A DNA stretch of 19,944 bases from NCBI GenBank assembly GCA_028697875.1, contig JAQVEQ010000026.1, forward strand, positions 1 to 19,944. Direction: 5' to 3'. This stretch comes from Novosphingobium sp. (GTDB lineage: Bacteria > Pseudomonadota > Alphaproteobacteria > Sphingomonadales > Sphingomonadaceae). Of the stretch, positions 14,644 to 19,944 are shown piece by piece. Each line of letters opens with the position of its first letter. Position 1 is the stretch's first letter. The position numbers and the translations under genes were made by a program. Under the pieces are notes generated by a model. It worked only from the letters and a program-made list of their open reading frames with translations. It did not search any database and was not told the origin of the DNA.

Positions 14644-15654
14644 ATGGGAAGCCAACCGAAGTTGCGGATCGAAGCCGAGGGGATCAACGGCCTGTGGCCG
14701 ATCCTGTGCACGCCGGCCAAGGACAACGCGTCCGACTGGTCGCAGTCCGACACTGTCGATCTCGACGAGACGGCCCGCGTGGTCGAGGCGCTGATCGAGG
14801 CCGGAGTCGACGGGCTGCTCAGCCTGGGCACTTATGGCGAGGCGCACAGCCTGCTGTGGGAGGAGAAGAAGGCCTTTGTCGGCTGCATTCTCGAAACCAT
14901 TCGCGGACGTATCCCGTTCTTCGCCGGGAGCACTGCGCTCAACACGCGCGAGGTCGTGGCGCAGACGCGCGCGTTCCATGAAATGGGCGTGTCGGGGACG
15001 ATGCTCGGCGTGCCCATGTGGTGCAAGGCGGATCTCGGCACTGCGGTGCAGTTCTATCGCGACGTGACCGAGGCCTGCCCCGACACGGCGCTGGCGATCT
15101 ATGCCAATACCGAGGCTTTCAAGTTCGAGTTCGGCCGCCCGTTCTGGGCCGAGATGGGCAAGCTGCCGCAGGCGGTGGCGTGCAAGTATCTCGGTATCGG
15201 GATGCTGGCGACCGACCTGGAACTGGCGCCGCGTCTCCGCTTCCTGCCGACTGAGGCGGACTACTATGCCGCCGCGCGGATCGATCCCGAACGGATGACG
15301 GCCTTCTGGTCGAGCGGTTCGCTCTGCGGCCCGGCGACCCAGCTGGCCTTGCGCGACCGGGTTGCCGAAGCCAGACGCACTGGCGACTGGGCACCGGCCA
15401 GGGAAGTTGCGGGCAAGATCCGTGCGGCCGATGTCGGCCTGTTCCCCAAGGGTGAATTCTCCGAATTCTCCAAGTTCAATGTGGGCCTCGAAAAAGGCCG
15501 CATGAATGCCGCCGGCTGGATGAGGGCCGGGCCGTCGCGTCCCCCTTATCACGTGGTTCCGCCGGAATACCTCGAAGGGGCGCAACGGTCGGGGCGCGCA
15601 TTCGCCAAGCTGCACGAGGAATTTTCGGCACGAAAGGCCGTCAAGGCAGCCTGA
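14644..15654 (+). CDS. trans-o-hydroxybenzylidenepyruvate hydratase-aldolase (NahE/PhdJ-like)
   Basis: A 336-residue class I aldolase of the DHDPS/NanA superfamily. Features shared with NahE and PhdJ are GLWPILCTPA, VDLDETARVVEALIEAGVDG, SLGTYGE (60-66), GTMLGVPMW, the Tyr153 block AIYANTEAFKFEF, the Schiff-base Lys181 (CKYLGIGML), AFWSSGSLCGPAT, and FPKGEFSEFSKFNVGLEK followed by RMNAAGW. This C-terminal block separates hydratase-aldolases of aromatic pathways from DapA. Reaction: hydroxybenzylidenepyruvate + water to salicylaldehyde (or its ring-fused analogue) + pyruvate. ATG 14644 is preceded by GAGAGGGG. Since it acts directly after the isomerase at the far end of the operon, it strongly indicates a naphthalene- or PAH-like pathway. 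Confidence 0.92.
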   Translation: MGSQPKLRIEAEGINGLWPILCTPAKDNASDWSQSDTVDLDETARVVEALIEAGVDGLLSLGTYGEAHSLLWEEKKAFVGCILETIRGRIPFFAGSTALNTREVVAQTRAFHEMGVSGTMLGVPMWCKADLGTAVQFYRDVTEACPDTALAIYANTEAFKFEFGRPFWAEMGKLPQAVACKYLGIGMLATDLELAPRLRFLPTEADYYAAARIDPERMTAFWSSGSLCGPATQLALRDRVAEARRTGDWAPAREVAGKIRAADVGLFPKGEFSEFSKFNVGLEKGRMNAAGWMRAGPSRPPYHVVPPEYLEGAQRSGRAFAKLHEEFSARKAVKAA

Positions 15655-15717
15655 GGGCGGCTGTCCGCCCCGGCGGCAATGCGCGCGTGCCCCTTTCACG
15701 CGCGGCGCCGGGGCGGA
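15655..15717 (+). promoter_or_regulatory. extended intercistronic hairpin with a competing alternative stem
   Basis: Between the aldolase and gentisate dioxygenase genes, TCCGCCCCGGCG (15664-15675) and CGCCGGGGCGGA (15706-15717) form a perfect 12-bp outer stem. Inside it CGCGCGTG (15682-15689) and CACGCGCG (15697-15704) form a perfect 8-bp stem with a 7-base loop. Starting right after the aldolase stop, GGGCGG (15655-15660) can instead pair with CCGCCC (15665-15670) across a 4-base loop, which uses bases of the outer stem. The two folds exclude each other. There is no T-run, so processing, mRNA stabilisation or translational control is likelier than termination. The downstream ribosome site (GGGGGAGGAG) is outside the stem. 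Confidence 0.6.
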
Positions 15718-15743
15718 CCATCGCCGGGGGAGGAGACAGAAAG

Positions 15744-16796
15744 ATGTCGATAATGCTCGATAACGACCGCAAGGCGCAGCTTGCCCATCTCTATGACGAG
15801 ATGCGGCCCGAGCACCTCTATCCCTTGTGGGAAGTGCTGGCGAAGCTGGTGGTGCCGCAACCGCAATCGCCGGCCGAGCCGGCGCACTGGTCGTATGATA
15901 CGATCCGTCGCCATCTGCTGCGCTCGGGCGACCTGATATCCGCCGAAGAAGCCGAGCGGCGGGTGCTGATCCTCGAGAATCCCGGCCTGCCGGGCCAGTC
16001 GGCGATCACGCCCCGGCTCTATGCGGGGCTGCAACTGATCCTGCCGGGCGAGATCGCGCCGTGTCACCGGCACAGCCAGTCGGCGTTGCGCTTCGTGATG
16101 GAAGGGGAAGGCGCCTATACCGCCGTCGATGGCGAAAAGGCCTTCATGAACCCGTTCGATCTGATCCTCACGCCGAACGGGCGCTGGCACGACCATGGCC
16201 ATCCGGGCAAGGGGCCGATGATCTGGCTGGATGGGCTCGACATTCCGCTCGTGCGTTATTTCGACGCCGGTTTCGCGGACCGGCTGGAGGAGCCGACTTT
16301 CCCCGAACAGGCTGCGCCGGGCAGCACGCGCATGCGCTTTGGGCGCAATATGCGTCCGGTCCGCTCCGCAGCCGCCGCCACTGATGTGAGGGGCGTGCCA
16401 CTGTTCCACTATCCGTATGCCGAGTGGTCGGAGGCGCTGGCCGCGCTGGCGGGGCATGAAACCCCTGATCCATGGTTCGGCCATGCGCTCGAATTCCTCA
16501 ACCCGGCGGACGGCGGGCCGGTCATGCCGACCATTTCCGCAGGCGTCCGCCTGCTGCCCGCAGGGTTCGAGACCGGCCTCCGCCGCTCGACCGAAGGAGC
16601 GGTCCATGTCGTGGTCGAAGGCAGCGGGGAAGTGGAAATCGACGGCGAAACCATGGCGCTCGAGCAAGGCGATATCGTCGTCGCTCCCAGCTGGAGCTCC
16701 ACCCGCTGGCGAGCCCGCAAGCGCCTGGGCCTGTTTGCCTACTCCGACCGGGGTGTTCTCGAAAAACTCAATCTTTTCAAGGAATCGTTTGAATGA
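15744..16796 (+). CDS. gentisate 1,2-dioxygenase (bicupin)
   Basis: A 350-residue bicupin. The N-terminal leader EHLYPLWEVL and the metal site PCHRHSQSALRFVMEGEGAY (His108, His110) followed by PNGRWHDHGH (His149) are diagnostic of gentisate 1,2-dioxygenase, whose Fe(II) opens gentisate to maleylpyruvate. MIWLDGLDIPLV is also a family phrase. The C-terminal cupin (AVHVVVEGSGEVEIDGETMA, then LEQGDIVVAPSW) lacks a complete His set, as usual for the second cupin. The true start is ATG 15744, with a strong GGAGGAG ahead. The frame is open further upstream only through the hairpin region. The stop overlaps the fumarylpyruvate hydrolase start (ATGA). Confidence 0.93.
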   Translation: MSIMLDNDRKAQLAHLYDEMRPEHLYPLWEVLAKLVVPQPQSPAEPAHWSYDTIRRHLLRSGDLISAEEAERRVLILENPGLPGQSAITPRLYAGLQLILPGEIAPCHRHSQSALRFVMEGEGAYTAVDGEKAFMNPFDLILTPNGRWHDHGHPGKGPMIWLDGLDIPLVRYFDAGFADRLEEPTFPEQAAPGSTRMRFGRNMRPVRSAAAATDVRGVPLFHYPYAEWSEALAALAGHETPDPWFGHALEFLNPADGGPVMPTISAGVRLLPAGFETGLRRSTEGAVHVVVEGSGEVEIDGETMALEQGDIVVAPSWSSTRWRARKRLGLFAYSDRGVLEKLNLFKESFE

Positions 16797-17488
16797 GCGT
16801 TCTGTTCGATCCCCTGCCGCCGGTGTTGATTCCGACAGCGGACGGGAATGACTATCCCGTCCGCCGTATCTTCTGCGTCGGACGCAATTATGCGGAGCAC
16901 GCGCGCGAAATGGGCTTCGATCCCGATCGCGAGCCGCCGTTCTTCTTCACCAAATGGCCGGAAACGGTCATCCGCTCGGGCGGTGTGGTGCCTTATCCGC
17001 AAGCGACCGATAACTTCCATTACGAGGTCGAACTGGTCGTGGCGATCGGCAAGAGTGGCCGCGCCATCCCCGTGGAACAGGCGCTGGACCATGTCTGGGG
17101 CTATGCCGTGGGGCTCGACATGACGCGGCGCGACCTCCAGCTCGAAGCACGCGGCAAGGGCCGTCCGTGGGATACGGGCAAGAACGTCGAGGCGTCGTCG
17201 CCCATCGGCCTGCTGCATCCGGCAGAGGCGCTGGGCGATGCGACAAAAGGTGCGATCCGCCTGACAGTGAACGGCGCGGTGCGGCAGGAATCGGACCTGG
17301 CCAAGCTGATCTGGCCGGTCGCCGATGTCGTTGCCTTCCTGTCCACGCTTTACCGGCTGGAGCCGGGCGACCTCATCTATACCGGCACCCCGGCGGGGGT
17401 CGGCGCGGTCGTGGAAGGCGATGTCATGCATGCCACGATCGAAGGGCTTGCCCCGCTGGACGTGATTGTCGGGGCGTCGGCGGAGTGA
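16793..17488 (+). CDS. fumarylacetoacetate hydrolase family protein, probable fumarylpyruvate hydrolase
   Basis: A 231-residue FAH-fold enzyme. The metal-binding acids are visible: Glu78 and Glu80 in HYEVELVVAIG, and Asp109 in GLDMTRRDLQ. Lys130 lies in GKNVEASSPIG, and the closing block LEPGDLIYTGTPAGVGAV is typical. In the gentisate route this fold splits fumarylpyruvate into fumarate and pyruvate (NagK-type). Its place between gentisate dioxygenase (ATGA overlap) and a zeta-class isomerase (GTGA overlap) supports that reaction over general acylpyruvase activity. The start at 16793 is fixed by the coupling. Confidence 0.92.
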   Translation: MSVLFDPLPPVLIPTADGNDYPVRRIFCVGRNYAEHAREMGFDPDREPPFFFTKWPETVIRSGGVVPYPQATDNFHYEVELVVAIGKSGRAIPVEQALDHVWGYAVGLDMTRRDLQLEARGKGRPWDTGKNVEASSPIGLLHPAEALGDATKGAIRLTVNGAVRQESDLAKLIWPVADVVAFLSTLYRLEPGDLIYTGTPAGVGAVVEGDVMHATIEGLAPLDVIVGASAE

Positions 17489-18141
17489 CGGCGCCTTCCG
17501 CCCCGGGGGCAGTGACGCTGCACGGCTTCTGGCGGTCCACCGCCTCGTGGCGGGTGCGGGTCGCGCTCAACCTCAAGGGCGTGGCCTATGGCCAGGAAAC
17601 CTATCGCCTGCGCAAGCGCGAACAGCGTTCCGCAGCGTTCCTTGCGCTTAACCCGCAAGGGCTGGTCCCGGCGCTGGAAATCGGCGGCACGGTCCTGACC
17701 CAGTCCCTGGCGATCTGCGAATATCTCGACGAGACGATTCCCGATCCCCCCCTGTTGGCCGCAGATCCGATCGAGCGGGCGCGCATTCGTGCCTTTGCCC
17801 AGGTCATCGCTTGCGATATCCATCCGGTCCAGAACCTCAAGGTTCTGCAGCGTCTGGCTACGCTGGGCCTGGGAGAGGCAGCAGTGCAGGGATGGGCGCA
17901 GGATGTCATTGTCGATGGGCTCGATGCGTGCGAAAAACTCCTCCCATCCGGCGGGCGGCCTTTCTGTTTTGGCGAGACACCTGGCCTGGCCGATATCTGC
18001 CTCGTGCCGCAACTGGCAAACGCTCGCCGCTTTGGTGTGGTGATGCGATGGCCTGGGTTGGAGCGGGTCGAGGCTAATTGTATGGAATTGCAAGCGTTTT
18101 CCAAGGCGCTGCCCGCCTGTCAGCCGGACGCGGAAGCGTGA
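17485..18141 (+). CDS. zeta-class GST, probable maleylpyruvate isomerase (glutathione-dependent)
   Basis: A 218-residue GST-fold protein. The N-terminal site RSTASWRVRVALNLKGV is the zeta-class signature region (SSCSWRVRIAL in maleylacetoacetate isomerase). Here the Ser-Ser-Cys reads Ser18-Thr19-Ala20, so the zeta Cys is missing. NPQGLVPALEIGG and TQSLAICEYLDE form the glutathione site, and LQRL, then GETPGLADICLVPQLANARR belong to the helical domain. In this operon it should convert maleylpyruvate to fumarylpyruvate (NagL-type). GTG 17485 overlaps the hydrolase stop as GTGA. The lack of Cys is also seen in some maleylpyruvate isomerases, so activity is still likely. Confidence 0.88.
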   Translation: MTAPSAPGAVTLHGFWRSTASWRVRVALNLKGVAYGQETYRLRKREQRSAAFLALNPQGLVPALEIGGTVLTQSLAICEYLDETIPDPPLLAADPIERARIRAFAQVIACDIHPVQNLKVLQRLATLGLGEAAVQGWAQDVIVDGLDACEKLLPSGGRPFCFGETPGLADICLVPQLANARRFGVVMRWPGLERVEANCMELQAFSKALPACQPDAEA

Positions 18142-18195
18142 AGAGAGCCGCGTCCTGCCGTGCGGCCGCGCCCCGCGAACCCAGTCATGAAAAAT

Positions 18196-18259
18196 GTCAG
18201 GGGTCCATATGGTCAGGTATCCTTTCTATATTGACGCGGGTTCGAGAATCAGGGTAATC
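18196..18259 (+). promoter_or_regulatory. possible internal promoter and 16-bp-spaced direct repeat ahead of the ligAB-like genes
   Basis: The 195-bp gap 18142-18336 is the largest in the aromatic operon. It holds GTCAGG at 18196-18201 and again at 18212-18217 (16-bp spacing), a CCATATGG palindrome between them (18205-18212), an AT-rich TATATT (18227-18232) and TTGACG (18231-18236) with GTAATC 17 bp later (18254-18259). A second promoter serving the ring-cleavage genes is plausible but unproven. The repeat sequence differs from the 12863-12892 operators. Confidence 0.35.
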
Positions 18260-18336
18260 AGGAAGAGCAATCAAGCCATCCCCCACCCGCCGCGGTGCCG
18301 AGAGGACGGTGTGAGATATTTTGGTGGAGGTCAGCT

Positions 18337-18603
18337 GTGAGCAGCTACACGGTCGAAAGCGTCCTGTTCTCCCTGCAGTCGGATCCTGGCTTCATGGAAC
18401 GCTTCAAGTCGGATCCCGAAGCGGCGATCCGCGATTACCCGCTGACTGAAAAGGAGCGGCGGGACATCCTGAACTGGAATGTCCGGGCGATGTCCGAAGC
18501 CGGCGTCAGCGACATGCTGCTCATGGTCTCGTTTTCCGCGATTCACGGCCAGCAGGCCATGCCGGATTATATGCGGCGCATGAACATGCCTGCGGGCGCC
18601 TAG
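18337..18603 (+). CDS. LigA-like small subunit of a class III extradiol dioxygenase
   Basis: An 88-residue protein matching the helical LigA domain: VESVLFSLQSDPGFMERF, then DPEAAIRDYPLTEKERRDIL, NWNVRAMSEAGVSDMLLMVS, and a last helix with MPDYMRRM. In protocatechuate 4,5-dioxygenase LigA (about 139 residues) this domain caps the LigB active site and helps place the substrate. This protein is shorter and essentially the bare domain. GTG 18337 is chosen because GGAGG lies 7 bases upstream. The frame is open further upstream without a ribosome site. The large subunit gene starts 39 bp later, so the two probably form one enzyme. Confidence 0.87.
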   Translation: MSSYTVESVLFSLQSDPGFMERFKSDPEAAIRDYPLTEKERRDILNWNVRAMSEAGVSDMLLMVSFSAIHGQQAMPDYMRRMNMPAGA

Positions 18604-18642
18604 ACGCGTCGTACCGGGCATACGAATACAAGGGGAGAAGAG

Positions 18643-19476
18643 ATGGCCCAGATTGTTGGCGGATTTATCATGCCGCATGCGCCGCACAGCGTGGCGACGC
18701 CCCCGGCACCGCCGCCCAAGGACAAGGCGGACGCCTGCTGGTCGGCCTTTGCGACGATCAGGCGGCGGCTGCGTGAGCTCGACGTCGACACGGTGGTTGT
18801 CGTGGGTGACGATCACTACACGATCCACGGGCCGCATTGCATTCCTTCGGTCCTGATCGGGATCGGCGAAGTCTCCGGCCCGGTCGAACCGTGGCTGGAA
18901 GTGCCGCGGGTGCCGATCGAAAACAACCAGCTGCTGGCGCGCCATATCATGAGCCATGGCCACCATAACGGGGTCGACTGGGCCTATGCCAAGGCGATGA
19001 CGCTGGATCACAGCTGCTACGTGCCGTGGCACCATGCTGTCCGCGAGGTCGAAGGGGTAAAGATGATCCCGGTCTACCTCAATGCCGGTGTCGACCCCCT
19101 GATCCCCTCGCGCCGCGCCTACGAAGTCGGCCAGGCGATTGCCCGCGCGATCGAGGCCTACGAAGGCGGCGACCGGGTAGCGATCTACGGCACGGGCGGC
19201 ATGAGCCACTGGCCGGGCATGTCTCAGATGGGCCGGGTCAATGAGGAGTGGGACCGGCAGCTGGTCGAGATGATCCGTACTGGCGATGTCGAATCGCTGA
19301 TCGCGCTGTCGGACGAGGCGATTGTCGAAGCCGGCGGGAATGGCGGCCTCGAACTCAAGAACTGGATCTGTGCCATGGGTGCCTTCGGTGCATGCTCGGG
19401 CGATATCATCACTTACCAGGCGATGTACGAATGGGTTTGCGGCTGCGCCTTTGCCGAATTGAAGGAAGCGGCATGA
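18643..19476 (+). CDS. LigB-type class III extradiol ring-cleavage dioxygenase, large subunit
   Basis: A 277-residue non-haem Fe(II) dioxygenase. LigB metal ligands and catalytic base are recognisable by position: His12 in FIMPHAPH, His58 in VVVGDDHYTIHG (LigB His61), Glu237 in NGGLELKNW (LigB Glu242) and His189 in GTGGMSHWPG (LigB His195). It cleaves a catechol-type ring next to the two hydroxyls. It lies after a LigA-like gene and overlaps a 2-hydroxychromene-2-carboxylate isomerase gene (ATGA), so the likely substrate is a dihydroxylated bicyclic aromatic such as 1,2-dihydroxynaphthalene, not protocatechuate. The substrate is inference. ATG 18643 has GGGGAGAAG ahead. Confidence 0.9.
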   Translation: MAQIVGGFIMPHAPHSVATPPAPPPKDKADACWSAFATIRRRLRELDVDTVVVVGDDHYTIHGPHCIPSVLIGIGEVSGPVEPWLEVPRVPIENNQLLARHIMSHGHHNGVDWAYAKAMTLDHSCYVPWHHAVREVEGVKMIPVYLNAGVDPLIPSRRAYEVGQAIARAIEAYEGGDRVAIYGTGGMSHWPGMSQMGRVNEEWDRQLVEMIRTGDVESLIALSDEAIVEAGGNGGLELKNWICAMGAFGACSGDIITYQAMYEWVCGCAFAELKEAA

Positions 19477-19944
19477 AAGAGATTGTCTTCTATTTCGACT
19501 TCGGCAGTCCCTATGCCTATTTCGCCCGCCACCAGCTGGTCGACCTTGCTGCCCGGCACGGTTGCAAGATCGTCTGGCGGCCGATCGACCTGAGGCGCGC
19601 GAAGCAGGAGGCGGGGAACACCGGCCCGCCGACCGTGGCGATCCCGAACAAGCTGGCCTTCGCCAACAAGGATTTCGCCCGCTGGTCCGCGCTCTACGGC
19701 ATTCCGTTCAAGAGCATCGGAGGCATCGAAGGGGTGCGCGAACTCAATCTCGGCGTGCTCTATGCTCTGCGCAAGGGACAGGCGGAACGCTACATCGAAC
19801 GCGTCTTCGCCCATTGCTGGGGGCATGGCGGAAATCCCGCCGATGCGGACTTCCTGACGGCGCTGCTGGCGGACTTCGGCTGGAATGCCACCGATTTCGA
19901 GGCATTTATCCGGAGCGACGAGGCGGCCGAGGAGTATGAGCGGC
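19473..19944 (+). CDS. 2-hydroxychromene-2-carboxylate isomerase (DsbA-fold), 3' end outside the window
   Basis: The first 157 residues of a DsbA/kappa-GST-fold isomerase. MKEIVFYFDFGSPYAYFARH carries Ser12, the equivalent of the catalytic Ser of NahD that contacts glutathione. IVWRPIDLRRA, PNKLAFANKDFARWSALYGI, then IERVFAHCWGHGGNPAD are all typical of this family. NahD-type enzymes convert 2-hydroxychromene-2-carboxylate to trans-o-hydroxybenzylidenepyruvate, the substrate of the hydratase-aldolase at 14644. ATG 19473 overlaps the dioxygenase stop as ATGA. Full family length is about 200 residues, so roughly 45 residues are beyond the window. Confidence 0.92.
   Translation, partial: MKEIVFYFDFGSPYAYFARHQLVDLAARHGCKIVWRPIDLRRAKQEAGNTGPPTVAIPNKLAFANKDFARWSALYGIPFKSIGGIEGVRELNLGVLYALRKGQAERYIERVFAHCWGHGGNPADADFLTALLADFGWNATDFEAFIRSDEAAEEYER

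Noticed and set aside
18643..19476. Protocatechuate 4,5-cleavage (LigAB, lignin) pathway
   Set aside because: None of the following genes of that route (LigC, LigI, LigJ, LigK) is present, and the neighbours are HCCA isomerase and hydratase-aldolase. A bicyclic substrate fits better, although protocatechuate cannot be formally excluded.

Overview
The window looks like chromosomal DNA of a sphingomonad-type alphaproteobacterium (Novosphingobium/Sphingobium-like). The basis is high GC, strong Shine-Dalgarno sites, tightly overlapping ATGA/GTGA gene junctions, and proteins whose best recognisable relatives (DEAD-box helicase, NahE/PhdJ-type aldolase, LigAB-type dioxygenase) are typical of that group. 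The organism call is inference. No rRNA, tRNA, CRISPR array, transposase or phage gene is visible.

Region 1 (1-2494): the 5' end of an FAD-binding oxidoreductase (minus strand), a small exported protein of unknown function, and a RhlE-like DEAD-box RNA helicase followed by a good terminator hairpin.

Region 2 (2514-7517, minus strand): a five-gene operon, transcribed from about 7517 down to 2514. It encodes a membrane-anchored Ig/FN3-like protein, a sodium:solute symporter, a 40-residue single-helix membrane microprotein, an aspartate-carbamoyltransferase paralogue, and a glutamine-dependent asparagine synthetase. The first four genes overlap, so they are probably translationally coupled. By eye alignment the carbamoyltransferase keeps the carbamoyl-phosphate site but has lost the two residues of the 230s loop that hold L-aspartate, so its acceptor is probably not aspartate. 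This operon is my best candidate for an undescribed system, perhaps in uptake and assimilation of a nitrogen compound.

Region 3 (7518-11088): a worn accessory stretch. It has two short unknown ORFs in one frame separated only by a TAG, an intact IsdG/HmoA-like monooxygenase, the wreck of a group II truncated haemoglobin (also broken by a TAG), a Rieske ferredoxin, a beta-class-like glutathione S-transferase and a flavin amine oxidase lacking its C-terminal third.

Region 4 (11089-12699): a double-domain SagB/ThcOx-type nitroreductase-fold dehydrogenase.

Region 5 (12839-19944, plus strand): an aromatic catabolic operon behind a promoter carrying two tandem palindromic operators. It encodes an FAD phenol-type monooxygenase, a NahE/PhdJ-type hydratase-aldolase, gentisate 1,2-dioxygenase, fumarylpyruvate hydrolase and a zeta-GST maleylpyruvate isomerase. 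After a 195-bp gap with promoter-like signals come a LigA-like small subunit, a LigB-type class III extradiol dioxygenase and a 2-hydroxychromene-2-carboxylate isomerase that runs off the window. Together they spell a naphthalene-like bicyclic-aromatic pathway: dihydroxy-bicycle, then hydroxychromene carboxylate, then hydroxybenzylidenepyruvate, then salicylaldehyde plus pyruvate, then (via salicylate) gentisate, maleylpyruvate, fumarylpyruvate, and finally fumarate plus pyruvate. The ring-hydroxylating dioxygenase, diol dehydrogenase and aldehyde dehydrogenase are not in the window.
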